A DNA stretch of 64,000 nucleotides from a bacterium (GCA_021789995.1 JAJYIQ010000002.1:62001-126000), one strand, 5' to 3'. Positions 9,736 to 18,513 are shown, numbered from the stretch's first letter. Numbers and translations are program-made. The notes: generated by a model not told the origin, from the letters alone.

Positions 9736-10584
9736 ATGTCTTTGCAGGACATAATCAAAACCAACAATATCATCCGGATTCTACCTTCCGAGAATTTGTC
9801 TTCAGCTTTAAACAAGCTATCTACTTCTCATGATGCCGCTTTTGTTTTTACACCGGAAAATAAATTTTTGGGAGTAATCAATCCTTATTATTGCTTAATA
9901 AAGTCGTCATACCCGGGAAATGCCAAAGCCGAACATTGCTTATATCACGCACCCAAAGTATACGTCAATTATCCCTTAACCAAAGTTGCCGGTTTATTTA
10001 TGCAGTCGAAAATCCATTACCTGCCGGTTTTTGACGCCGAGGACAGGTTTCTGGGTATTATTTCCGCCCGGCATATTCTTTCGCAGTTCCGTTCACGACC
10101 GATATATAAAACATCTATCGCCCAGGCGCTTAAATATAAAAATCATCCAATGATGGTTGTCTATGAAGATGATACGGTGGCGGCGGCGATAAACATTTTC
10201 AAGCAAAGTAAGGTTTCCAAACTGATCGTTGTCAGCAAGGATTTCAAGCTGAGAGGGATTCTCAGCCATTACGATTTAATTGCTTATCTGGTCGCGCCCA
10301 AAAACTCGCCGGAAAAAGCCAGTTTTTACCATCAGCCGATAAAGCTTTTTGCCAAAACTTATGTTTTAACATTGTCGCCGGAGCATACTTTAGCCGACGT
10401 TGTCAGATTAATACTGGAAAAAAGGATCGGTAGCGTCGTCGTCGTTGACAAAACCCGTCATCCAATAGGCATTATTACCACCAAAGACCTGCTTCGCTTT
10501 TTTGTCAGCGAACAGCAAGAAAAAAACCGCCGCATTTTCGGCGGTTTTTTTAATGCCTTAAAGCCTTTAGGGATGTTTGCTTAA
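9736..10584 (+). CDS. CBS-domain protein (four CBS motifs)
   Basis: A 282-aa protein made of two Bateman modules. Recognisable repeats include KIHYLPVFDAEDRFLGIIS, KVSKLIVVSKDFKLRGILS and RIGSVVVVDKTRHPIGIITTKDLL. Such stand-alone proteins bind adenine nucleotides and regulate partners; the partner is unknown here. I use ATG 9736; an in-frame TTG at 9682 would add 18 residues lying in the promoter region. The last codons (after about 10518) run through the stem of a terminator that serves the convergent HAD gene, and the two genes overlap by 18 nt. Confidence 0.85.
   Translation: MSLQDIIKTNNIIRILPSENLSSALNKLSTSHDAAFVFTPENKFLGVINPYYCLIKSSYPGNAKAEHCLYHAPKVYVNYPLTKVAGLFMQSKIHYLPVFDAEDRFLGIISARHILSQFRSRPIYKTSIAQALKYKNHPMMVVYEDDTVAAAINIFKQSKVSKLIVVSKDFKLRGILSHYDLIAYLVAPKNSPEKASFYHQPIKLFAKTYVLTLSPEHTLADVVRLILEKRIGSVVVVDKTRHPIGIITTKDLLRFFVSEQQEKNRRIFGGFFNALKPLGMFA
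10520..10551 (-). terminator. intrinsic terminator of the HAD gene, inside the CBS gene
   Basis: CCGCCG-CATTTT-CGGCGG stem flanked by A6 and T7 tracts, so it could act in either direction. It lies just after the stop of the minus-strand HAD gene (10567), the normal place for a terminator, but upstream of the stop of the plus-strand CBS gene (10584). Confidence 0.8.
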
Positions 10585-11142
10585 ATAAAGAATAGCTTCT
10601 TCCAGGCTGCTAAACTTGTAATGATAAGGGATATGCCAATCAAGTGAATTGGATATCCAGAAAATTTTTGTTTTCGGTACGGAATTATTCAGCCGTTGGA
10701 TGACCCCCCAATTATCTTCCACAAAAACGTCCAGTTTCAATTCACTAATCATTTTTTCCTTGAAGGCATTGGGCTGAATGTCATCTTTGTTGTAATGGTA
10801 ATAACGGAAATAAGGCTGGTTATTCAGCCTTTTTATCCAATAGTAAAAATCGTCTTTCAGAAAACTATATCGGGCCGTAATAATATACGGTTCGATTACG
10901 CCCTGTTGTGCCAATGTTTTAATATCGGTCACGCCGTCGGCGACCCGGAAACTGGTTTTATGGAGCAATTTCCAGACGGATTTTTCCAGTGGACTGTTGG
11001 GAAAATAAAAAGCATTGGCTTTTTCGTGGAATAAAACCGGCTTGATAAATTTGAAAAAACTGGCGACCGGCCGGAGCGTGCGCAGGGGATTATACAGGAT
11101 GACCCCGTCGAGATCAAAACCGACCTTGAGTTTTTTAGCCAT
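10567..11142 (-). CDS. HAD-superfamily phosphatase (5'-nucleotidase C-like)
   Basis: Cytoplasmic phosphohydrolase. Motif I is FDLDGVI (residues 9-15, nucleophile and acid Asp), motif II is ITAR near residue 88, and the acidic VEDNWG near residue 141 fits motif IV. Its 191-aa length and layout resemble deoxyribonucleotidase (NT5C) type HAD enzymes; the substrate is not determined. TATTAA (11153-11158, complement) precedes ATG 11142 by 10 nt. It is divergent from the epimerase gene across only 32 bp. Confidence 0.8.
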   Translation of the reverse strand: MAKKLKVGFDLDGVILYNPLRTLRPVASFFKFIKPVLFHEKANAFYFPNSPLEKSVWKLLHKTSFRVADGVTDIKTLAQQGVIEPYIITARYSFLKDDFYYWIKRLNNQPYFRYYHYNKDDIQPNAFKEKMISELKLDVFVEDNWGVIQRLNNSVPKTKIFWISNSLDWHIPYHYKFSSLEEAILYLSKHP

Positions 11143-11174
11143 ATGGATTGTTTTAATATGTTATCATATCCCTT

Positions 11175-12224
11175 ATGGAAATTCTAATCACCGGCGGCGC
11201 CGGTTTTTTTGGACTGCACATGGCGAAGCGGTTATCCAAATCGATAAAAGGTTGCCGCATACTGCTTCTTGACGTCATTGATTCGAATAAAAAAGAATAT
11301 CCGTCCGGCTGCCGTTTTATCAGAGGCGATGTCCGCGATAAAAAACTGATGATGAAAATTACTAAGCATACCAATATTATTATCCATGCTGCTGCTGCCT
11401 TGCCTTTACGATCGAGGGAGGAAATTCTTGAGGTCAATATTAATGGCACAAGGAATTTACTTGAGGCGGCAGTAAGAAATAAAATCAGACAATTTGTTTA
11501 TATCTCTTCAACGGCAGTTTACGGCGTGCCGAAAGTCCATCCGATCGATGAAAAAGCGGCGCTTGTCGGTGTCGGTCCATATGGAGAGAGCAAAATTTAT
11601 GCGGAAAAACTGTGCGGCAAATACCGGAAAAAAGGTCTGACCGTGACTGTTATCCGGCCAAAAACTTTCGTCGGCACTCACCGTCTGGGGGTTTTCGAAA
11701 TCCTTTTCGACTGGATTAAAGACGGAAAAAAGATACCGGTGATTGGCGATGGCACAAACCGCTATCAACTTTTGGATGTTGACGACTTGACGGAAGCCAT
11801 TTATTTGATTATTTCCGCGAAAAACAAGGCGAAAGTAAATGGTATTTTTAACATTGGTGCGGAAAAATATGACACGGTCGGGAAAGATTTGCAGACGGTA
11901 TTTGATTATGCCCGCTCCGGTTCGGAAATAATGCCGACGCCGGCCTTTTTGGTAAAAAAAGCCTTATGGTTTTTCGAAAAAATGAAACTGTCGCCGTTGT
12001 ACCAATGGGTGTATGATACGGCCGACAAGGATTCGTATGTTTCCGTCAATAAGTTAATGAAAACCCTCAAGTGGCATCCCCGGTATTCCAATTCCCAGGC
12101 CTTGATCAAATCCTACCGGTGGTATCTGAATAATTATGACGAAATCAAGTCCCGGCCGGCGGGGACGACGCATACGGTAGGATGGAAACAGGGGATATTG
12201 GGGTTATTCAAGAAGTTTTTTTAA
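11175..12224 (+). CDS. NAD-dependent sugar epimerase/dehydratase (SDR)
   Basis: Extended short-chain dehydrogenase acting on nucleotide sugars. GGAGFFG (residues 7-13) binds NAD, SSTAVYG carries the catalytic Ser/Thr, and YGESK is the YxxxK motif. At 349 aa it has the usual length. The exact substrate cannot be read from sequence. TATCAT (11162-11167) lies 7 nt before ATG 11175. Its 3' end overlaps the convergent glycosyltransferase gene by 17 nt. Confidence 0.88.
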   Translation: MEILITGGAGFFGLHMAKRLSKSIKGCRILLLDVIDSNKKEYPSGCRFIRGDVRDKKLMMKITKHTNIIIHAAAALPLRSREEILEVNINGTRNLLEAAVRNKIRQFVYISSTAVYGVPKVHPIDEKAALVGVGPYGESKIYAEKLCGKYRKKGLTVTVIRPKTFVGTHRLGVFEILFDWIKDGKKIPVIGDGTNRYQLLDVDDLTEAIYLIISAKNKAKVNGIFNIGAEKYDTVGKDLQTVFDYARSGSEIMPTPAFLVKKALWFFEKMKLSPLYQWVYDTADKDSYVSVNKLMKTLKWHPRYSNSQALIKSYRWYLNNYDEIKSRPAGTTHTVGWKQGILGLFKKFF

Positions 12225-13737
12225 AGATCATCACTTTTGGGTGGTCATAGACGGTAAACGATTCATCGGCCGATTGATCATTGATGATTGGTTCATCGGT
12301 AAACTCTGCCACTTTTTTAAATCCCAGCTTGCCATTAAATAGTTGTTTATAATATTGGTTGGTTTTGGGAAAACATTCCTTGAATCGTGAACAATCGGCC
12401 AGTTTTTGCAACGGGACATAAACTCGATTGGAAGCAATGATGATATAATCGGCCCGACGGATTTTGTCGTTCAATACCGACCATTTATATTGGTTATCGG
12501 GTTGTCCATAAAGGTCGATGGGGATAATGTTGTAGTTTTGCCCGCCAGACAGGGGTAACTGGTCGTCCCAATATTCGACAAGAATCGTTTTTTCAGCAGG
12601 AATGTTTTTCAGAATCCAGTCAGTGGCGGTTACCCGGGTATTTGGCTGGGTATATATTTTCATGAACATAAGAGTCCACAGAAAAGGTAAAAGTAAAAAA
12701 GTAAAAGTCAAGATTCGTTGTTTTCGCATTTGGTACAATCCATACCCCGCCATTATTGTCAAAAACGGATATATCGGCAGCATATAACGCATAAATTTTA
12801 CGGCTGAGTGGCCGATGATTATGAAATAAAATAAATTAAACGCAAGTAAGATTGCTAAATTGCTGTGTTGTCGTATCGTTTCATGTTTCTTGCGTATAAC
12901 AATATAGCAATTTAGCAATACAGCCATTAATCCGGTAAAGCTCAATATAGAAATTATTGGTCCTAACCCCCATAAAAATATATTTTTCAAATAATACCAA
13001 TAGGGGAGAGTGCCGACGTATTGCAGGGTATAGGGAAAGACGTAAGGGTCGCCATTCATTTTTATTTGCTGCAGAGTCTGACTTAAAAATTCCCGGTTAT
13101 CGATAAAAGCATAAGGCATGAAAAAGAAGAAAAATAGCACGGAAGAAAGTATGAAGTATAGAGTATCGAGTATGGATCGTTTGCGGAAAAATAAAACCAG
13201 CACAACCACCGGAAGAAAAATAATGGCGGTGATTTTGGTCGCGAGCATGGCCGCAAAAATTATTCCGACGATAAATGGAGAACGTGGTTTGAGTAAGGCA
13301 TATATAAGAACGGTTGTCAGGCAGGTTAAGATTATATCGACCGTAAAAAAATGAGAGTTTTGGATGGAAAAAAACGTCAGACAGTACAAAAAAGCGGCGG
13401 CCAGGGAGATATTTTTATTCCTGAAAAGAAGAGTGGTGATTTTATAAATGAAAATTACTGTCAGCAGATCGAAAAGGACCGACAGTCTTCTTCCGGTCAA
13501 AAGCATATTGTCATAACCGGTACTGCCAATTAGTTGCGAAACCCCCTTTAATATATAAATTGGAAGTGAACCGTAATTGAAAAAATGGGGATTCAACTGG
13601 CTGGGAAAACGGATGTTGTCGGCGACCATGATCAGCATCCGTTCATCAGGATGAAGATGGAAACCCTGGTCCCAATTTATACCATATATCCGGAGGATTA
13701 AGGCTAAAACAATAATGGCTATTATTTTTTTTGGCAT
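12208..13737 (-). CDS. GT-C membrane glycosyltransferase (GT39/ArnT-like)
   Basis: Polytopic membrane enzyme using a lipid-linked sugar donor. The first outer loop has HPDER with the catalytic acidic pair, followed by FNYGSLPIY; many hydrophobic segments follow and a soluble C-terminus of about 110 residues. It is 509 aa. Two odd in-frame repeats lie within it: an inverted repeat at 12851-12919 and a heptamer AGTATNG run at 13148-13175. TATTAT (13743-13748, complement) is 5 nt from ATG 13737. It is divergent from lgt. Confidence 0.85.
   Translation of the reverse strand: MPKKIIAIIVLALILRIYGINWDQGFHLHPDERMLIMVADNIRFPSQLNPHFFNYGSLPIYILKGVSQLIGSTGYDNMLLTGRRLSVLFDLLTVIFIYKITTLLFRNKNISLAAAFLYCLTFFSIQNSHFFTVDIILTCLTTVLIYALLKPRSPFIVGIIFAAMLATKITAIIFLPVVVLVLFFRKRSILDTLYFILSSVLFFFFFMPYAFIDNREFLSQTLQQIKMNGDPYVFPYTLQYVGTLPYWYYLKNIFLWGLGPIISILSFTGLMAVLLNCYIVIRKKHETIRQHSNLAILLAFNLFYFIIIGHSAVKFMRYMLPIYPFLTIMAGYGLYQMRKQRILTFTFLLLPFLWTLMFMKIYTQPNTRVTATDWILKNIPAEKTILVEYWDDQLPLSGGQNYNIIPIDLYGQPDNQYKWSVLNDKIRRADYIIIASNRVYVPLQKLADCSRFKECFPKTNQYYKQLFNGKLGFKKVAEFTDEPIINDQSADESFTVYDHPKVMIFKKTS
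12851..12919. repeat. inverted repeat inside the GT-C gene
   Basis: Arms 12851-12870 and 12900-12919 are complementary at 18 of 20 positions (core ATTGCTAAATTGCT), with a 29-nt loop. The reading frame stays open through it. Confidence 0.75.
13148..13175. repeat. four tandem heptamers AGTATNN
   Basis: AGTATGA, AGTATAG, AGTATCG and AGTATGG in series inside the GT-C coding sequence; in the gene frame they encode part of a membrane segment (SILDTLYFI). Confidence 0.8.
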
Positions 13738-13755
13738 TCTATATAATAATATAAT
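13738..13755. promoter_or_regulatory. 18-bp divergent promoter of GT-C gene and lgt
   Basis: The whole gap between ATG 13737 (minus) and ATG 13756 (plus) is 18 bp. It contains TATTAT for the minus gene (13743-13748) and TATAAT for the plus gene (13742-13747, and again 13750-13755). Any -35 elements must lie inside the opposite gene. Confidence 0.6.
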
Positions 13756-14595
13756 ATGCTACCGGTTTTATTGGATTTAAAGGTCGTCAAAATCTATACC
13801 TTCGGTATATTTCTGGTGCTGGCTTTTTTCTGGAGCTCATACCTGTTATGGCGTAACATCCGATTGACCGCATATAAAGAAGAAGATATTTTTGACGGTC
13901 TGTTTACCGCTTTGGCCGGTAGCTTATTTATGGGCCGGCTCGTCTACGTTATCCTGAATTTCAACGATTTCGGATTCGATCTACTGAAATTTGCCCTAAT
14001 CAACGGTTATCCGGGAATATCCCTTTTCGGAGCCTTGCTTGGTGGTTTTATTACTCTTTATCTTTTTTTTGCCGTCAAAAAAATCAAATTCAGTGAAGCG
14101 GTCGATTATTTTGTCAGTCCGCTTTTTTTGGCCATCGCTTTTGGTAAACTGGGGGATTTTTTTGCCGGTGGGGAAGGGGGAGGGCGGTTTTCCAGTTGGC
14201 TGCATGCGACATCTCTGTATGAATCGGTACTTTTTTTCCTGGCATCCTTCCTTGCCAATAAGCTGCTTTTCCAAATCCGGCGGGAAAAACACTCGCCGGG
14301 AATACTGTTTTATTTCTTTTGGTGGTACACGGGGGCCGTTTATTTTATATTTGACAAATTGAAACTTAATCATCTATACTTTCTTGGTCAAAGTTTCAAC
14401 GGCAGGATTGCTTTACTGATACTGTTGACAACGACGGTTTATTTTCTGTATTATTTTAAAAGTCCGATCGGCAAGAAGCTGATTTTCGTTACTAATTTTT
14501 TTAAACACAATGGACAAAAAGCTTTCCAAAAAATTCGTTTCCGAACTAAAAGGCCGGCTAGAGACCGAAAGAAGACAGATACTCAGCCAGATTGA
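13756..14595 (+). CDS. lgt: prolipoprotein diacylglyceryl transferase
   Basis: Membrane enzyme that attaches diacylglycerol to the lipobox Cys of lipoproteins. Lgt features are YTFGIFLVLAF near the N-terminus, GISLFGALLGG, a variant of the signature loop (GKLGDFFAGGEGG) and HATSLYES in place of the usual HPxQLYE. About seven membrane segments fit. At 279 aa it has normal length, but the last 28 residues are a basic tail read from DNA that also encodes the start of the DksA-type gene (86-nt overlap). The lipoprotein at 4659 is a likely substrate. Confidence 0.85.
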   Translation: MLPVLLDLKVVKIYTFGIFLVLAFFWSSYLLWRNIRLTAYKEEDIFDGLFTALAGSLFMGRLVYVILNFNDFGFDLLKFALINGYPGISLFGALLGGFITLYLFFAVKKIKFSEAVDYFVSPLFLAIAFGKLGDFFAGGEGGGRFSSWLHATSLYESVLFFLASFLANKLLFQIRREKHSPGILFYFFWWYTGAVYFIFDKLKLNHLYFLGQSFNGRIALLILLTTTVYFLYYFKSPIGKKLIFVTNFFKHNGQKAFQKIRFRTKRPARDRKKTDTQPD

Positions 14596-14875
14596 TGAAT
14601 TGAAAAAAAGTGACCCTTTCGCCGATCCCGACCACGCCTCCGATAATGCCGCCGTCGACACCGATGTTCGGGAGCAAGTCGGGCATGATACGATCGAAGC
14701 GGAGATAAAAGACCTGGAAAAACGATTAAATGATATTGATATTGCCCTGAAAAAAATCTATAAAAATACTTACGGTCATTGCGAACGCTGTCAGTCCAAC
14801 ATTGCCCAGGCCCGGCTGGAGCTGATTCCCGAAGCGCGTTTCTGTGTCGAATGCGAGAAAAAACTGCGGAAATGA
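14510..14875 (+). CDS. DksA/TraR-type zinc-finger protein
   Basis: A 121-aa protein with an N-terminal helical hairpin (residues about 5-85, containing FADPDHASDNAAVDTD) and a C4 zinc finger formed by CERC and CVEC near residues 90-115. DksA-like proteins bind RNA polymerase through the secondary channel; the role in this organism is inferred. It starts 86 nt inside lgt in another frame, so translation is probably coupled or starts internally. The next gene follows after 12 nt with its own -10 box. Confidence 0.85.
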   Translation: MDKKLSKKFVSELKGRLETERRQILSQIDELKKSDPFADPDHASDNAAVDTDVREQVGHDTIEAEIKDLEKRLNDIDIALKKIYKNTYGHCERCQSNIAQARLELIPEARFCVECEKKLRK

Positions 14876-14887
14876 TATACTGATTTT

Positions 14888-16618
14888 ATGGCCGATATTC
14901 CCGCACCGCAAGTATTCAGCTTTTTTTTATTTCTGCTTTGTCCGTTTGCCTTTGCCCTCATCGCCAAGCGGCTGAAGATTTCGCCGATTGTCGGCTATAT
15001 TATCGGCGGTTTAGTGCTCGGCAACCTGTTTGGTCAATTCATTAATTTGAATGCAATCCAAAGCTTTGCCTATTTCGGTATTATCATGCTTCTTTTTACC
15101 GTCGGTTTGGAAGCCAATTTTAGCCGAATTATGATGGCGAAAAAAATCATCATCGTTGGTGGTTTATTGCAATTAATATTTTCGATAGTACTGGTCGGAA
15201 TCACCAGTCTGTTCTTCGGTTTTTCACTGTTACAATCTTTTCTGATCGGGATCGCGATCTCTTCTTCCTCGACGACATTAATTGCTAAAATCATCCAGGA
15301 TCGGGGAGAGGAGAATTCATTTATTGGTGAGATTGCCATGGGGATTTTAATTTTCCAGGACATTGCCTTTATCCCGTTTCTGATTATTTTTACCTCGATT
15401 ACCAGCGCTACCGTTTCCTTATGGATTCCGTTGTTAGGGGGAATAGTGGTTGGAATAGTGAAATCGACAGTAATAATTGGTTCATTATTCTATCTGGGGA
15501 AGCGGACCATTCCCCGTGTTTTTAACCGGATCGCCCGCAGTTCACGGGAGCTTTTTAACCTGTTTATTATCCTGTTTATTTTCCTGGTGACGGCCCTGTG
15601 TCTTTTTTTGCAAGTGCCCATATTGATCGGTGTTTTTGTCGCCGGCGTCCTGGTCGGACAGACGGTCGAGCATTATCATATTTTTTCCGAAGTCCGGCCA
15701 CTTCGTGATCTTCTGGCGGTCATTTTTTTTGTTTATATCGGCACCAATATCAAACTGGGATTTATTACTAATCTTATTCCCCAGATTCTTCTTTTTACGG
15801 CGATCGTCATTTTCATTAAAGCAGTGGTTTTGCTTTGCATCTTCCTTTTCATGAAGTTTCATTCGCGGACATCATTTGATTTATCAATGTATCTTTTCCA
15901 GATCGACGAAGACGCTTTTATTCTCATGTCGGCAGCCCTGGCTAATGCCGTTTTTTCTTTCAGCGAATATCTTTTTGTCATTAGCAGCGTTCTTATCACT
16001 TTGCTGCTGACGCCGATAATGATCAAATATAAAGACTGGTTTTATCTGAAAATTAAATCGGGCATAAAAAGATTTTTGCCTTTTGTCGGCAATTTTATTA
16101 CCCACCGGATCGACCGGGATATGTCGCCAATTGACGTTTTGCAAATTAAAAACCACGTTGTAATCTGCGGTTACGGCCGGATTGGCAGTTATATCGGCCG
16201 ATCCATGCTAATGGCTAATATTCCTTTTGTGGCCATTGATTATAATTTTCGTACGGTAGAGGCGGCTCGGAGAGAAGGAATTAACATCATTTATGGCGAT
16301 CCATGCGATATTGACATTCTCGATTATGCTCAGGTGGAGGAGGCAGCAATACTGATTTTGGCTTTGCCGGAAAAATACGCCCAGGAAACAATAATTATGA
16401 ATGCAAAAAAACTGAACCCTAATATCTATATCATCGGCCGCGTCCACCGGGAAATTGACCAGCGGCGGTTAAAGGATCTGGGTGTCCATCTGATCGTCCA
16501 GCCGGAATTTGAGGCTTCATTATCCATTATTAAAAAGATCTATCTCTGGCGGAATTTATCCCGGGAGGATGTCATTAATAAAATCCGGCGGTTGAAGTTG
16601 GAACACGGGCTATCATGA
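14888..16618 (+). CDS. CPA2 cation:proton antiporter with TrkA-N domain (KefB-like)
   Basis: Inner-membrane K+/H+ (or Na+/H+) antiporter. About twelve membrane segments cover residues 1-390, with the conserved GYIIGGLVLG and FTVGLEANF blocks. A cytoplasmic Rossmann domain follows (VVICGYGRIGSYIG near residue 417), the TrkA-N/RCK module that senses nucleotide. At 576 aa it has the normal length. TATACT (14876-14881) lies 6 nt before ATG 14888. The next gene overlaps by ATGA. Confidence 0.92.
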   Translation: MADIPAPQVFSFFLFLLCPFAFALIAKRLKISPIVGYIIGGLVLGNLFGQFINLNAIQSFAYFGIIMLLFTVGLEANFSRIMMAKKIIIVGGLLQLIFSIVLVGITSLFFGFSLLQSFLIGIAISSSSTTLIAKIIQDRGEENSFIGEIAMGILIFQDIAFIPFLIIFTSITSATVSLWIPLLGGIVVGIVKSTVIIGSLFYLGKRTIPRVFNRIARSSRELFNLFIILFIFLVTALCLFLQVPILIGVFVAGVLVGQTVEHYHIFSEVRPLRDLLAVIFFVYIGTNIKLGFITNLIPQILLFTAIVIFIKAVVLLCIFLFMKFHSRTSFDLSMYLFQIDEDAFILMSAALANAVFSFSEYLFVISSVLITLLLTPIMIKYKDWFYLKIKSGIKRFLPFVGNFITHRIDRDMSPIDVLQIKNHVVICGYGRIGSYIGRSMLMANIPFVAIDYNFRTVEAARREGINIIYGDPCDIDILDYAQVEEAAILILALPEKYAQETIIMNAKKLNPNIYIIGRVHREIDQRRLKDLGVHLIVQPEFEASLSIIKKIYLWRNLSREDVINKIRRLKLEHGLS

Positions 16619-17514
16619 CAAGTTCAAAGTCCAAAATTAAAAGTTCAGAGTTGTTGCTGGTTTTTATTATTTTATTGCTTCTTTATGTTGTTTATCGGAA
16701 TATTACGTCTTCAGTTGTTTTAACCAAAAAAGACAGATTGAATATCGTTTTTTATTCGGCGAAGACGGTATATTATTCATTGGGTAAAAATGACGTCAGC
16801 TATGCCATTCCGTTTCCTGCCAATATGGAGATCGCGGTCCCCGGCGGTTATGGCAACTACCGTGTAGGGGCGATCGGAAAACTGGCATCTTTAGAAAAAA
16901 AACCCGATATTTTCCGAAAGGCGTTTTCGGCGGCAACCGGTTCATTTGTCGACCTGTACTTCTATCCCCGGCAGATAAATATATATTACAGCGATCAAAG
17001 TCCGCCGGCGGTCCTGCCCGGCTGGTCGGATATTTTTTTGAACAGTTCGAACGCCAATTTTGTCGATCGGTTGCTTACCTTCTGGCAAATTATCCATGCC
17101 GATACCAACGATCTCCAACAAATAACCGATTTACCGACAAAATCGGCCGGGCAGGAAACGGTTTTCGATCAGGATACGTTCTATAAAAAATACCAGGGTT
17201 TCTTCTATAAAAAGACCTATAGGAATTTAAAAGATAATGTCCAAATTTTGTATACAAAAAGTTACCGGACGGCGTTATTATTAAGTAATATCATAGAAGG
17301 GGAGGGGATTAGGGTAGTGGATATCAGTCAAGTTCCAAGTACAATCCGCCAGCCGGCGGACAAAGTTCAAAGTTGTTTGATCACTTATAATAAAAATGCA
17401 TTGTCGGTAGCGGATGATCTCCAGAAATTTTTCGGATGTAAGAAAAAAGAAGGAAAGCCGGATACATCTGATATAATCATTAAATTAGGTATTTTGGAAA
17501 ACGAATGGCAATAA
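16615..17514 (+). CDS. membrane-anchored protein with LytR_C-like C-terminus
   Basis: One N-terminal membrane helix (LLLVFIILLLLYVVY) anchors a large extracytoplasmic part. The last 90 residues (VQILYTKSYRTALLLSNIIEGEGIRVVDIS ... DIIIKLG) resemble the LytR_C domain found with LCP wall-attachment enzymes; no LCP catalytic domain is present. It is coupled to the antiporter gene by an ATGA overlap. The first codons and the stretch at 17330-17375 (with hairpin TCCGCC-AGCC-GGCGGA at 17345-17360) look like dispersed repeat DNA read in frame. Confidence 0.6.
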   Translation: MTSSKSKIKSSELLLVFIILLLLYVVYRNITSSVVLTKKDRLNIVFYSAKTVYYSLGKNDVSYAIPFPANMEIAVPGGYGNYRVGAIGKLASLEKKPDIFRKAFSAATGSFVDLYFYPRQINIYYSDQSPPAVLPGWSDIFLNSSNANFVDRLLTFWQIIHADTNDLQQITDLPTKSAGQETVFDQDTFYKKYQGFFYKKTYRNLKDNVQILYTKSYRTALLLSNIIEGEGIRVVDISQVPSTIRQPADKVQSCLITYNKNALSVADDLQKFFGCKKKEGKPDTSDIIIKLGILENEWQ

Positions 17515-17666
17515 CTCTGATCATAATATTGTTAATTTCTTTTTTTCTGGCCTTGCGGTCAATGAAAGATTTACAGGTACCTTCCCAAATCAAGCACTTA
17601 TTGGCGGCCAATAAAATCAAGGGGACAATCGTTTTCCTGAAGGACAAAATTGTTCATTATCATTGA
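17505..17666 (+). CDS. small membrane protein (53 aa)
   Basis: ATG 17505 overlaps the stop of the preceding gene by 10 nt (ATGGCAATAA) and the frame ends at TGA 17664-17666. The product has one hydrophobic segment (ITLIIILLISFFLALRS) followed by a short basic domain (IKGTIVFLKDKIVHYH). Its tight overlap and coherent membrane-plus-tail design support a real coupled gene. Function unknown. A convergent TPR gene ends 1 nt further on. Confidence 0.55.
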   Translation: MAITLIIILLISFFLALRSMKDLQVPSQIKHLLAANKIKGTIVFLKDKIVHYH

Positions 17667-17667
17667 T

Positions 17668-18459
17668 TTATTCTTCCGGTTCCTCATCCTGTTCTTCCGG
17701 CTCATAGGGGAGATAATCCTTGTCTTCGGTTGTCAGAATTTCCGCCAGGCGGTCGAGGTCGCTATCTGACAGTTCTTCCGTTTCTTCTTCATGGCCTTCT
17801 TCTTCCTGCGATATTTCGCCCAAACGGGCCTGGATATTGGCTGGGAAAGAGGTATATCTCTGGACTTTTTTGCCTTTTTTTTCCTCCTTGATAAAGATAA
17901 TGACGTTATTGAGATTGGCTGATTTGATATGGGTTGAGAAGACGCTGCCGGCTTTCATGAGGATCGTCAGCCGTTTGGAAATATCGTCGGGCAGCGAGCC
18001 GACATATTCCTTATCTTTTGTCCTAATCTCGATTTTCCGTTTCTTCGGCAAAAGCAATATTTCCTGACCGATTGTCAGTTGCGCCAAAACGTTTTTCTGG
18101 CCAAGATTGACGAGGGAAATAGTTTTAGTTTTGCCGGGCGTCTCCAGAAATAAATACGGATCCAAACTGACGGTTTTGCCGGCAGTAGTGGTTGGTTTTC
18201 CCGTTTCCAGAATCTGTATCCTTTCCAGATTTTCCTTGATGATATAATTGCTTGGTTGAAGCTTCTGGGCTTTTTTATACCATTTTTTAGCATCGGCAAT
18301 ATTGCCAAGCTGCATCTGGGCAAACCCCAGGCGAAGATAGGCGTCGACGATGTTTTTATCCTGTTTGATAATCTGTTCGTTCAGTCTTACTGCTTCCTGC
18401 CAGTTGTTTTTAATTGCGGCATTTATGGCTTGTTGCTCGAGTATTTGCAAATTGTCCAT
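17668..18459 (-). CDS. TPR-repeat protein with acidic C-terminus
   Basis: Two to three tetratricopeptide helices lie at residues 5-75 (NWQEAVRLNEQIIKQDKNIVDAYLRLG, GNIADAKKWYKKAQKLQPSN), so it is probably a protein-protein scaffold. A beta-rich middle domain (about 95-200) contains LLLPKKRKIEIRTKDKEYVG. The last 45 residues are almost all acidic (EEEGHEEETEELSDSDLDRL). There is no signal peptide, so it is cytoplasmic. Divergent from yebC. Confidence 0.75.
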   Translation of the reverse strand: MDNLQILEQQAINAAIKNNWQEAVRLNEQIIKQDKNIVDAYLRLGFAQMQLGNIADAKKWYKKAQKLQPSNYIIKENLERIQILETGKPTTTAGKTVSLDPYLFLETPGKTKTISLVNLGQKNVLAQLTIGQEILLLPKKRKIEIRTKDKEYVGSLPDDISKRLTILMKAGSVFSTHIKSANLNNVIIFIKEEKKGKKVQRYTSFPANIQARLGEISQEEEGHEEETEELSDSDLDRLAEILTTEDKDYLPYEPEEQDEEPEE

Positions 18460-18507
18460 AGTTTTATATTTACGTATCAGTATATTTTAATTTCGCAATT
18501 TGTCAAG

Positions 18508-18513
18508 TATAAT
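18508..18513 (+). promoter_or_regulatory. -10 box of yebC
   Basis: TATAAT, then 6 nt (AACAAC), then ATG 18520. Confidence 0.6.

Noticed and set aside
10520-10551. Terminator of the CBS-domain gene
   Set aside because: It precedes the CBS stop codon; position fits the convergent HAD gene instead.
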